NCBI RefSeq assembly: GCF_019097595.1
Contig: NC_080715.1
Coordinates: 28,147,855 to 28,211,854 of the forward strand
Direction: 5' to 3'
Source of the DNA: Hemibagrus wyckioides
Lineage: Eukaryota > Chordata > Actinopteri > Siluriformes > Bagridae
Length of the DNA: 64,000 bases
This document shows, in pieces, positions 1 to 11,455 of this stretch. The notes under the pieces were generated by a model, which worked only from the letters and a program-made list of their open reading frames with translations, did no database searches and was not told where the DNA came from. The position numbers and the translations under genes were made by a program. The number at the start of each line of letters is the position of its first letter. The stretch's first letter is position 1.

Positions 1-1
1 C

Positions 2-109
2 GCTATAAGAGCAGAGCTGTATTCATACACACACCAATCCACTTTCTACTGCTGCAGCCTGCTGGACTTCCTGTACATCCTGAGTGACAGACGTCTCGTC
101 CAATCAGAG
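2..109 (+). CDS. candidate internal coding exon of an unidentified gene, left end off window
   Basis: The frame beginning at base 2 is open for 36 codons up to GAG at 107-109. This is followed directly by GTAAGA, a near-ideal splice donor (CAGAG|GTAAGA). Codon choice is coding-like (runs of CTG, GAC, TTC, TAC, ATC), unlike the repeat-rich DNA that follows. The peptide has the hydrophobic stretch STFYCCSLLDFLYILSDRR, with adjacent cysteines. I do not recognise the family. The left boundary lies beyond the window or is unmarked. A 36-codon open stretch can occur by chance, so the call rests on codon character plus the donor. If real, the gene runs on the plus strand, convergent with efnb2 across about 57 kb. 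Confidence 0.42.
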
Positions 110-920
110 GTAAGAACTCCATTCACAAACTATACCTACCTTTTCCGGTTTGTCGGAATCGTCCTTGTGATTTTGAATTTGTTGTTGCACTTCTCGGACA
201 CCATAGAAGAGGGCTAAAAAAAATTATGAATATCAAAACTATTCAGCTACGAGTTGACTCTGAGGGATCACGAGCGGATCAGTGCACGAATCTACGGTCA
301 GGATATCACAATTGTGCGAAATAAATCTCGAGGATATTCAGAGGAGCTTGCAATTTTTCAAAATAACAGATCAGGAGTGCAGGTCCTTTGATTCAGTTCA
401 GTTTTCTGGGTATAACACTTTCATCAATGGATGGTCACAAAGCAGATTTGTTGAAATGGAGAAATTTTTGATGGAAATTTGAAATTTATCCCTAATGAGA
501 AATGCAGAGGTGATGGCGGTGACTCCTGGAGGTGATATGGTGACATGTGGTGCTCCATGAGAGGAACCTCGTCCTCATCTCGGGGATATCTGAGAGTGTG
601 ATTATAAATCATTTCCTTTATTACATGTACATTTCCCAAATAAATAAATAAATAAATAAAATTAAATAAAGCTATTTTGTTCTGTTTTTATATACAAAAC
701 ATTTTCTTTTTTCAATAAGACATGAAAAAACACATCCAATTGCACAATGATGCAAAAGAAACATTTTTAACAACTATTAGACAGTAAATATGAAAAGCCA
801 AGAAGAAGTAGCAAAAACTTGGACACCAAGTGCAGATCTGATCAAATTCTATCCAAAAAATGTGTGAAGAAGAAGACAAAGAAGAAGAAGTGTGTTTTCT
901 TTGTCAATCTTGACATTTAA

Positions 921-986
<66 letters not shown>

Positions 987-1697
987 TGCATTTTTAAAAA
1001 AAAAAGTCCTAAGACTGCTTGCTGTTCTTTGTGGTCCAATAAAAATGAAATTATCTTGATTGCTGCATACAAGTATAATTGTGGGAAATAAAAAAAAAAA
1101 AATGCTGTAATTTAAGAAAAAGGTGGGAGGGTTGGGTAAATTATGTTGGGAGCTTGACAAGCTGAAAGAAAAGCTCTGCATGTGTGCGTTTTGGTGCAAA
1201 GCCATTAGCACTAACCTTAGACAGCGCTGGGTTAAATGAGTGTTAGAAGAAAAAATGCGCTGGGGTCAAATGAGCAACCTCGGCCTCCGTTTGACAAACT
1301 CGTCCCTGCGGCCGTCCCGATTCTGCGTCCTACTGCAGCTCTCTTTTTAAAATTGGTTTCTTTTTCCTTTCCTGCTCCTTTCTGTTCTTATTTTTACCTC
1401 TGTCACTTTTTTGGTTGTCATTCAGAGCCTTGTCACTGTCGACCCCCACCCTGCCCCTGAGATTTCCTTATCCTGTGTGTGTGTGTGTGTGTGACTTCAT
1501 TTTTAAGTGCAGTAGTTGTTGTTGTTGTTAATCCCCTTCTTCCACTTCCCTTTAGCTTGGCAAATACTAAGTAAGTGTTTACACCGAGTTGGCTGTCCAT
1601 CAGAGACTCTGTGTATGTGTGTGTGTGTGTGCGTGTGTGTGTGTGATACAGGGAGGCACATTTTTTCCAAGAAATCTCCCATCCCACCGAACATGAA

Positions 1698-1731
<34 letters not shown>

Positions 1732-2242
1732 CACACACACACACACACACACACACAGATCCAGCAGCAGAGCAAGACTTCTTTAAGCTCCTTCAAATTC
1801 TGACTTGAATTATTTATTCCTTCTATGTTCCACGCTGAAATGAGTGAACTTTCAGAGAAAAGTGTAAACAGAACAGCTCTGTGCCACACACACACACACA
1901 CACTTCTCTATCGACACATCTATCAACACAGCTCTTTAGCTTCCTATTCTCCCCCTCCTCACTGTTTAACATGATGGTAAGGAGGTAAGGAGGTGAGGGG
2001 TATGTGTGTGTGGTCTTCTAAGTGTCCTCATTCATCATCACCCTCTCGGGTTTGTGTATCAGCTGTGTGTAAGGATACACTCTTCCTTCAGCTGATAAGG
2101 ATGATGTTAAAAAAAAAAAAAAACGAGGGTGGTGTGTTTCACGTCTAGTACCAAGTGTCCAGTGTGTTTAGATGTGTGCTGTTGTTAGGGTTTGTGTGGT
2201 TTATTTGTGAGTTCTGTCATGAATGCATGTAAACTAATTTAT

Positions 2243-2286
<44 letters not shown>

Positions 2287-2344
2287 GATGAGTGGGTGGG
2301 CATCCTCTCACAGGAGCTGTGGTCAGACAGGATCAGTTTTGTTT

Positions 2345-2378
<34 letters not shown>

Positions 2379-3090
2379 ATGTGTGTGTCTTGCGGCTCCA
2401 TAAAACCCTTGTTTACTGTTTGTTCAGCAGCTGACTGAAGTCCCCAAAGTCAGCAGGAGTCTGGGAAAGACACACACACACACACACACACCGTGTTACA
2501 TCAGGCACCGTCACTCACTCACTTGTCACATCAAAGTGACTTTTTCCACAACTTTTAGCAGCACCAGGTGCTAAAAAAATAATAACCCTGCTCTGGTTGC
2601 TGGTCCAGTAAAAGCATGTGGTGCCAGTAATGGTCCTGAAGGTGGAATCATACCAGGAAATAAAGAGCCTTATGCCACCAAACCAACCTCACACTAATTT
2701 ATCTGTCAAATATATGCTCATTTTTCCGAGACTGTACAACACCAGCAGTGTTTAAATATCAGGAACAGCATGAACACACACTGGCTTTTGTTTCTGAAAG
2801 ACTTAGGGTGCCAAATTAAAAAATGTTCTTTGTTTCAAAATGACAAAATATATATTCAAAACAGGCTTTAATACAATAAACAGAATAATCAAAACACTCT
2901 TTCATTCGGAGGTTGGAATAAATGACTCCTCAGTTGACCCTGATGTTATTAGAAACTCCTACTGTAGATAGATTACAGATTCCTCTCAGTGACGTTTACT
3001 AAACATGGAGGCTGGAAAACTCAGCAGGGACGAAAACGACTATTTTTATAATATGAGAGTTTAGAGTACAGAGAGGAGTTTAAAGCATTC
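110..3090. repeat. non-coding stretch with microsatellites
   Basis: No gene is seen after the possible exon at the left edge. Simple repeats are (AAT)n at about 919-981, (TG)n at 1473-1493, 1615-1645, 2246-2284 and 2350-2378, a compound (CT)n-(CA)n at 1701-1757, and (CA)n near 1887-1902 and 2470-2491. The polypeptides readable here (poly-Ile, Cys-Val, Thr-His) come from those repeats. The sequence between them is unique-looking but shows no motif I can name. Confidence 0.8.
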
Positions 3091-3412
3091 AGATTGTCTC
3101 TGTTCAGGCTGAAACTGTAGGGATGTTTTTATCCTTTTTGGATTTGTGTATATTTGATTTCTAGATTTTGGTGAAAGAAAAAAGAAACTATCAACAATGA
3201 AATTAAAAAATAATTAAAAAAAATAATAAATAAAAAAAAACACCCACAGGGTTTTTATATAACATAAACTTTTATATTCCTGAATTCTCAGCTTTATTTT
3301 TTCCATTTTCTATCTTTGTTATTCTTCACTATTATTTTATTTTATTTTATTGGAGGTGATGTTTTTTTCCCAATTCTTAACAATGTGAAATATGGAAAAC
3401 AAAAATCTTTAA

Positions 3413-3487
<75 letters not shown>

Positions 3488-4370
3488 TAAAAGAATACAC
3501 AAAGGGTCACCAGCAGGGGACAAATACACTAATTTAAACACCAAGAATGTTAAATAAATAAATAAATAAATAGAGCTGATTTTATCCTTTTTTAGATTTG
3601 TGTATATTTAATGAAGAAAAAAGAAACAATCAATAATGAAATCAAAGAAGAGAGAAAATGGAAATAACAAAAATAAATAAATGAAAAAATAAAAAAAATT
3701 AAAAAAAACACCCCAGGGCTTTGAGATAACATAACCCTTTATATTCCTGAATTTTCAGATTTATTTTATTTTATTTTATTTTATTGGAGATGATGTTTTT
3801 CCCCCAATTCTTAACAATGTGAAATATGGAAGACAAATAATAATAATAAATAGACAAAATACACAAAAGGTCACCAGCAGGGGAAAAAATACACTAATCT
3901 AAAAAAATGTAAAATAAATAAAATAAATAAATAAATAGACATCTAGAGCTTTTCATGCAGAAATTGTAGAGACGTTTTTATCCTTTTCAGATTTGTGTAT
4001 ATTTGATGAAGAAAAAAGAAACAATCAACAATGAAATCAAAGAAGAGAGAAAATGGAAATAAAAAAATAAATTAAAAAAAAAAAAAACACCCCCAGGGCT
4101 TTGAGATAACATAAACCTTTATTTTTTCAATTTTATTTTATTTTATTTTATTTTATTTTATTTTATTTTATTTTATTTTATTTTATTTTATTTTATTTTA
4201 GGTGATGTTTTTTTTCCCAATTCTTAACAATGTGAAATATGGAAAACAAAAATCTGTAAATAAATAAATAAATAAATAAATAAAACACACAAAAGTTTAC
4301 TGGCAGGGGAAAAAAATACACTAACCTGAATACACCAAAATGTAAAAAAAATAAAAATAATAAAATAATA
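3090..4370 (+). repeat. three-copy tandem repeat, ~390-455-bp monomer
   Basis: Three copies share an ordered set of blocks: TTTTATCCTTTT..GATTTGTGTATATTT (about 3126, 3582, 3974), AAGAAAC.ATCAA.AATGAAAT, a CCC.CAGGG.TTT..ATAACATAA block, a (TTTTA)n run, CAATTCTTAACAATGTGAAAT (about 3371, 3805, 4218) and a CCAGCAGGGG block in the first two (GGCAGGGG in the third). Copies differ mainly in the internal (TTTTA)n (longest at 4127-4200), (AAT)n (3430-3484) and (AAAT)n runs. No coding frame. Confidence 0.8.
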
Positions 4371-5187
4371 GCTAAACGTCTAGATAGCTAGCTAGATGGT
4401 GTTAGCGGAGCCATAGGCGGATGTCAAAAGTTGCAATCAGTGTAGAGAAATGCTTAGTCATGAGAGATGGAAGGTAGAAGTGGAAGAGAAATATATGATA
4501 AAAGAGGTTTTTGGATTTTTGGAGCCTGTAATATCAATTTCAGCTCATTCATCACTCCGGCCTCCTCCTTATCCTTGTTTTCTTTCTTCCAGGTCAAAAC
4601 AGACAAACTGGATAATAATTTTCAAATTAATCTTGTGTTTAGTTAGTTGTCCCTTGAATAAGCTACTTCACATAATAGATGTTTAAATCTACACAAGAAT
4701 AAGTGAATTTACACAAAAGAACCAGATCAGACATTTATACACACATTCATTTCTTCACCCTGTGTGTTGGTGTGTTGTTTCCTGGATGATCAGTGACTGT
4801 TTTCATATTTTGTGTGTGTTGTTTTGTCATGAGTCCCTTGTCTGCCCCGAGCAGTTAATCTGCTCAGTGTTTTTTCGATAAATCCTATCAAGAATAGCTC
4901 CTGCACATTCTTTACTTTTCCGGCATGTTCTATGACGCTGGGATCCATTGGTCAAGCTCAAGATGACAACACAATACATTAAGGGTCGAGGGGGTGTAAA
5001 CTTTTGAGCAGCATGATTGGTGAATTATTATTTGGTCTTATGGGAAACGTAAATATGTTATGTAGCTTGTGAACATTGTGAACATCTTTGAACATTAAAG
5101 TCATAAAAATGTACAACGATCATCATGTTCAATAGTTTATACCCCCCTGTATAAACAAACAAACAAACCAATAAATAAATACATACA

Positions 5188-5218
<31 letters not shown>

Positions 5219-6120
5219 TTGTTTTATTAATTTATTTAGTTATTTTTCATTTCAAACAGATATGGATTGAATGGATGATGCACAAATTTAGAAACTAAGA
5301 CATTTTTTAAATTCTTTAAATTAAAATGAATTCTTTAAAATAAAATTAATTATTTAATTTCATCATTTCAATGCATGAAATAAAACAAGCAGTTTTCTCC
5401 CCCATGTTCATTCCTAAAGGAATGCAACGTTTCATAGAGCTAATTCTAAACATTACACGCTTATTTTCATTTTTCGTTATATTTTGTACACAGATGGTTG
5501 AAAGAGAATTAAAATGCAGTGCAAATTCATCAAAAGAATTTCAGTTTTATCGCAGAGCAGAATTTCGTCGTCACCGTTGTTGACAAAACAGTTCCTAAAC
5601 AAGTCGTTTTGTTAGCGAGTCTGTTGAACCCAAACAACTGATCAGACGAAGGATTAATGTTAATCTGAGCACATCTTTCACGCTGAACTGAACAATGGTG
5701 GCGTTTGTTCAGTGTGTGGAGTGATGATGTAAGCGTTTTATTCACCATGACTCTTCCTGCTGAACAATGAACTCCAACCTGAACGTTAACCTGGCTCCAT
5801 CATGTTTCATGTAAAGTTGAAAGAAATAAATGTCCAGAGGAGGATTTATGAGCATTATGTTAAAAGTTCCTGGTCAGTAAAGGACAAAGCTTAAGTAGAA
5901 CATCCTCGGAGGTTAAGGAAAACAGATGAACAGAAACTGAGACGAACATGTGTTTAATGTATTAAGACGGTGAGGTGAGTGTCCCTCTGGGGTGTATAAA
6001 GACGTCTTTCCTCCTGTAACAGCATTCATAACCTTTAGTGACCTCTTGAAGTTTACACACACTTCCTGTTCCATCATAGACCCTACACACCCACACACAC
6101 AGACATATAGACACACTTAT

Positions 6121-6185
<65 letters not shown>

Positions 6186-7033
6186 CACATACACACTCAC
6201 ACACACTCATAGACATATATGCACACACTCTTATACATACACTCACACACATAAAGACATATATACACACATACACAAACACACACACACACTCTAGTAC
6301 ACACACACACACATATAGACATATACACTCACATACCCACACAACGTCTTTTGCACACACACAAACACACACACAGACATACTCGCACATATGCACACAT
6401 TATTATGCGCACACACACACACACACATAGACATATGCACACACATGCATACATTCACACACACAGACATATACATACAGATATACATACACTGTCACAC
6501 ACACATCTAGACATGTAGACACACATTCAGAATACACACACCTATGTACAGACACACACAAACTCTCTCTCTCTCACACACACACGCACTGAGCATCCCC
6601 CGACAAACAGACAGGCTTTGGTGGAGTGTTTTGGCAGATGGGTGGACATTAGGATCCTGGGGAGGTCAGAGCTGCCCCCTGCTATGGTTCCCACCAGCAC
6701 ATCAACAGGGAAGATAAATAAAGGTGCACCAGCTGGGGAAGCTTTTCAAACACACAGACACACGCATAGGGGCAGAAATAAACGGCAATCTGACACAGTA
6801 ACACAAACCACTTCTGACGCCATGCACCGACACGTCCAGGCAGAACCTTGTGGTAAATTTTCACTCACACACTGATTTTATCACTGTGCTCGATTTTATC
6901 AGCATTACACAAACGCAAAAGAATAACAAGGTGATTTCAGAGGTGAGCTAATAAATCAGTGTCTGCTACGCATCCTGTCAAAACCGGTGTTCTTGTCATA
7001 TAAAACTACTAAATAAAGAGCACTGCGTTAACT

Positions 7034-7069
<36 letters not shown>

Positions 7070-7629
7070 AACACAAACACAAAGCTTGAATGACCAAACT
7101 TAAACATGTCCGCTGGGTGGCTTTCTGTCCTATGGATGAATTCAGCATGGCATTGGTCCTGAACACACACACACACACTCTGGCTAGCATTAGCATGCTG
7201 CCTGCATAGGTTAGTGCCAGCAGGCCTTTTGTGCGTCAGTGCGGTGATGTCAGTGGCTGTTGTTGTGTGTGTATGTGTGTGTGTGTGTGTTTATATACAC
7301 AGGCAAGAATCAGACTCTCACTCAAACTCTCACTCTGAGACAATGCTGCAGAAAGCTGCGCACAAAAAGATTACGACTTTCATTTCATCTCGTGGCTGGA
7401 TTTATCGGACAAGTACAGTACAGTAGGCGGAAATAAACATGAAACCCGGTGCGGTGAAACATTCACACCTGCATGTGCACCGATGCGCATCGGCAGACAC
7501 TAAAGTACCCACATGCAACATCAATGGGAGAATGTAGGAGTGTGAAAATATGAGGAAACTTGGTCTATGTGCCTGATAAAGAGAAACAGAGATGGAGACA
7601 GAGACAGGGTTTGTCTGGTGTCTGTCTTC
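4371..7629. repeat. intergenic DNA with large (CA)n/(TA)n block
   Basis: No gene is seen. Notable are (ACAT)n at about 5179-5216, a dense mixed CA/TA/CATA tract at 6050-6600 that gives many spurious His/Thr and Cys/Val open frames, (CA)n at 7034-7064, and (GT)n at about 7263-7290. Sequence at 5370-5760 and 6600-6990 is less repetitive but shows no recognisable product. Confidence 0.75.
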
Positions 7630-8010
7630 TATTTCTTAATTCAAGGACCCCTGTGCAGCAAGTGCAATATCAAAGCCAGATGGAATAGGAATAAATCTAA
7701 TATTGCGGAGGCTTGAAGGGAAAGGGCAGAGAGAATTAGATTCATGGCCGAGGTTAAGGAGAGGTTAGCCGAGCCTTTGATTTCGGCTAATCTCTCCATC
7801 AGATCAAACGCTAAAGCGAGAGCGGCATTCCGTTTGGCTTTGAGCTGCCGCCACCGGCACAAGGGGACATTCTTCCCTGTCGCTCTGTACCTTTGTTTCA
7901 CTTTGTGTTGTTAAAAGCGCATCTCAGATTTGACAAGCTTGACGGTCGCACTTCTTTCGGACCAAGTTGTGCAGAAAAAATGTTACAAAGCTGGTTGTAC
8001 TTTGTGTAAC
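7630..8010. other. unique, repeat-free block; candidate conserved non-coding element
   Basis: This 380-bp stretch lacks simple repeats, keeps CpG dinucleotides, and contains a near-perfect 15-bp inverted repeat (7758-7772 with 7783-7797, loop 7773-7782) whose loop reads CCTTTGATT, a TCF/LEF-type site on the other strand. An 86-codon open frame on the minus strand (7641-7901) matches no family I know. Regulatory function is inference; alignment with other fishes would decide. Confidence 0.3.
7758..7797. repeat. 15-bp inverted repeat (hairpin) with 10-nt loop
   Basis: Left arm GGAGAGGTTAGCCGA and right arm TCGGCTAATCTCTCC pair at all 15 positions, with one G-T wobble. The loop is GCCTTTGATT. 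Pairing does not extend into the flanks, so this is shorter than a microRNA precursor stem. Confidence 0.85.
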
Positions 8011-8387
8011 AGAATCCCAGAGATTTACAGGTAGCCCATGTGGGGAAGTTTACAAAGGATCTAAAATAGTGGGTTTCCCACACAGAAGTGCTTTTATCCT
8101 CGGATTATCATTATTCTAATCCTGTCATTTAACCCCGGGATAAGAAATGTCTCTGCTGGTAAATTAGACGCAGGATTAGTGCTGCTAATGCTTAATGTAT
8201 ATAAAAAGATATATAAAGTCAAATTTGCGATTTTTGATTCTCTTTAGTCAGATTACAGCATCAGGTTGCTAGGTTGCTAAAAAAATGTTGTTACAAATCA
8301 TATTTATATTTAATTTATTATTTTTATGTATATATGTGTATATGTATCTAGTATATATGTATATGTATACCATATATATCTAGTCTA
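8011..8387. other. AT-rich intergenic stretch, nothing recognised
   Basis: Mostly unique AT-rich sequence that ends in TATA/TGTATA-rich runs (8320-8387) next to the Tc1 remnant. I see no gene or named element. Confidence 0.6.
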
Positions 8388-8759
8388 TACACTATATTGC
8401 CAAAAGTTTTGGGACACCCCTCCAAATCATTGAATTCAGGTGTTATTCAGGGGTTGAGCTTGGCCCCTTAGTTCCAGTGAAAGGAACTCTTAATGCTTAA
8501 TGCTGGGTATTTTTGACCATTCCTCTAGAAGCACATTTGTGAGGTCAGACACTGATGTTGGATGAGACGGTCCTGCTCCAGCTCCACGAGGCGGTCTCCG
8601 CTCTAATTCATCCCAAAGATGTTCAATCGGGTTGAGGTGAGGCCAATCAAATCCTCCACACCCAACTCGCTCATCCATGTCTTTATGGACCTTGCTTTGT
8701 GCACTGGTGCGCAGTCATGTTGGAACAGGAAGGGGTCATCCTCAAACTGTTCCCACAAA

Positions 8760-8760
<1 letters not shown>
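8388..8760 (-). mobile_element. Tc1/mariner-type transposon remnant (C-terminal half of transposase)
   Basis: The outer end reads TACACTATATTGCCAAAAG, a terminal inverted repeat type seen in fish Tc1-like elements. Read on the minus strand, the interior encodes the DDE transposase C-terminus in two frames: FQHDCAPVHKARS with a catalytic Asp (about 8700-8725) and, after a frameshift, HLNPIEHLWDEL with the catalytic Glu region (about 8600-8640), ending LLEEWSKIP. The 5' half and the other terminal repeat are missing, and the break coincides with an (ATT)n array at 8761-8836. The copy is inactive: frameshifted, truncated and lacking one end. Confidence 0.9.
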
Positions 8761-8833
<73 letters not shown>

Positions 8834-8836
8834 CAT
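8761..8836. repeat. (ATT)n microsatellite
   Basis: About 25 uninterrupted ATT units abut the broken end of the Tc1 remnant. The poly-Ile and poly-Leu open frames over it are artefacts. Confidence 0.95.
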
Positions 8837-9412
8837 TTATTAAATTAATCCTGGACATATATCAGAATTGACAATAAAGCTGACTCATATGAACCATCAA
8901 GATTCAACCAGTCAGCACACAGAGGCATGTCTTTCATGTTGAGAATGTTTCCAGGATCATATTTATGTTGAGATTTTCTAGTCCAGACATACGCTTTGGA
9001 CCTTGGGATTGTAAACAAGCCACACCCCCATCTACAGCTTGTAGCTTTAAGGACTTAGGGGCAGAGCTATTAGTCATAACTTCTTGATTCTATAAGAAAA
9101 AGCCAAATCAAGGTCACGTACACTACTCCTATAAAGAGAAAAAAAGTGGTTTTCCTCTCTCTGATTAGGAACGTAACACTCTTTAGTATGATTCAGCGTG
9201 TGACCACTAAAAGCAACCCCTTTGGGGGGGGAATGTAGCAAGCCATTTAAAGCTAATCAGCTTGATGCATCACTTTTGTGGATGAACAAGGCAGCGTGAA
9301 TGTTCGACTGCTTAAAGCAGAGGGAGGCTGTGAGGAAGCGGTCATTAAGGAATGATGGATACATGCATTTTTTTCTGCTGTATGATGAAAGTGTTTTTCA
9401 GCCCGTCATCAG

Positions 9413-9451
<39 letters not shown>

Positions 9452-11277
9452 TGCTCTCTCTCATGATGTGTTTTAACTGTGTCGGAGCCTTTCGAAGCTA
9501 TTCTGGGCAAAAGGGTGGGAAATCAAGGCCAGTGAAGCTTTATTGGTGCAACTCTCAGCGGACAATTTTGCAACTGAGCTCCAGTCGGAGTTAATGGCGG
9601 ATAACCACTGCAATAGATGCAAATAAAAATAGATGGAAACAGAGCATGAAGGAGAGGGGGAAAAAATGGATGAGGTACAGAGCAAAAAACATCTTTCTGT
9701 CTCCTAAGAGTGATTTTGTGACTGACTGCACTGTTGGATGCACCCAAGTCGCATCATCTCACACACACACACCCACACACATACTATCTCTCTCTCACAC
9801 ACACACACACAAAGCTGAGATCAGTTAACTCCAGAGCGAGGATGAGCATCTGTTCCTCGCCCATGCTTCCCTGGTCCTTTTCATTTCTCTCCAAAGCCTC
9901 AGGGACACGATCTTTTATTTTCTCACTCCTTCAAACTCTCCATCTTCACGTCACCGAGTGTCTGGGGTAATTGGGGTAAAGGATGGTACTGCTTAAAGGA
10001 GAGAGGAGAGATGCTGAACACGCACACACATACACACACACAGCCTCCTCTGAGTTCAGTCACAGTTGCAGACTGGTACAGTGGGGATCCTGCCATATTG
10101 CGACGTGCGAGTGTATATGAGACATCCCTCTGGTGAGACAATAATAAGACCCTAACAAGACAATAATGAGCCTTTAATGAGACAAGGGATCGGTGAGAAG
10201 AGTGCAATATGAATGATGGAAATGTGATTATCGGGGTGATATCTACATTCTGCATATTATGTAAGTATTAAAATTTTTGTCTAGAGACAACCGGAATAGA
10301 TTCGTCTCATCCTACAAGTCATGACAGCTTTTCCCTTTTCGATTTAACAAGAAATCCAGATAAGCTTTGCGAGTTCTCTCGAAAAGATATCTGACATGAA
10401 AGTGGAAAACTTTCAACCTGGGCACTGGCAATGAGTTTACACTTGTTCGTGTTTTCACGACCTGATTTTACCTTGCCTTCACTGTGCTGTTTGCTGATCT
10501 CCTGAAGGTCATGTTTTTAATCCTTTATCATTTAAAAAAATTTTTTATCTACAATCACATCCGAATTTTCTGACATTGTGATTGACTTTTTATTCATTTC
10601 AAAAAAATTTTACACTTTTCCAATTTATAGTTACATGCATGATGTGGAAAGTCCACGACATCACTTCCTGTTATCATTGACAATATATTACTTCTAAACA
10701 TTCATTCTTTTACCAGCTGCTCATCATACTTTTCTCATGTTAGAGATTGCAGGAAGGCCAAAATCCTTCTGGAAATTCCTAACTGTTTCATTTCATTTTG
10801 CTGACTCTGGAGACTCTTTCCATAAAGGTTAATTTTATGTAGTATGTATTATATGATATCCATCACAGCTGGCACTATTGCGGCTACACAACAAAACAAC
10901 CCATGTCTTATGTATTTGTTGTCCTGAACTCGTCTCTGATGCTGTTGTGTATCTGTGTCATCTTGTGTTGCACCATGATACTAAAGAAACAACATTTCGT
11001 ACAAGCAGTGACAACACAAATCATCCTGACTTTACTGTCTAGAAAATTCCTCAGAAGTTGTGAGGCTGGAGGAATTCCACTGGATGACGAACATGTGTGT
11101 AAGAGAGGTCAGTTTCTGGCAGTGTTGGATTGTGGGTGTGATTCTGGGCTGTGGTTGTGGGTCTGACTAAATAATACAAAGACAAAAGTTTCCCACAAAC
11201 ACATACCGGGGGGTTGACATGTTATTAAGGAAAAATAAAATAAAATAAAATAAAATAAAACCTTGTGACTCATGCAT
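8837..11277. other. intergenic; one possible CNE and CT/CA tracts
   Basis: No gene is recognised. (CT)n lies at 9416-9462, CA/CT at 9760-9812, and (AAAAT)n at 11230-11261. The block 9485-9645 is repeat-free and contains an octamer-like ATGCAAAT (about 9617-9624) and other homeodomain-like A/T sites, so it could be regulatory. The open frame at 10903-11166 has hydrophobic residues but no family resemblance. Confidence 0.5.
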
Positions 11278-11455
11278 TATTATTATTAATTAATCAATTA
11301 ATCAATTAATCAATTAATCAATTAATCAATTAATCAATTAATCAATTAATTAATTTATTTATTAATTTATTAATTTATTAATTTATTAATTTATTAATTT
11401 ATTTATTAATTTATTAATTTATTAATTTATTAATTTATTAATTTATTTATTTTTA
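11278..11455. repeat. AT octamer satellite
   Basis: An (ATTAATCA)n array (about 11286-11347) changes abruptly into a (TTTATTAA)n array (about 11348-11450). The two 8-bp units are related. Both are nearly self-complementary and could extrude cruciforms. Confidence 0.9.

Noticed and set aside
5179..5216. CRISPR-like or clustered direct repeats (ACAT)n
   Set aside because: Plain tetranucleotide microsatellite in a vertebrate genome, with no spacers.
5962..6396. 144-codon Cys/Val-rich frame and nearby frames
   Set aside because: Translations of CA/TG and TA dinucleotide repeats.
7758..7797. microRNA precursor
   Set aside because: The stem is only 15 bp and pairing does not continue into the flanks; a precursor needs about 30 bp.
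7641..7901. 86-codon minus-strand frame in the unique block
   Set aside because: No family resemblance, no splice sites framing it; the non-coding hairpin interpretation fits better. Kept only as part of a candidate CNE.
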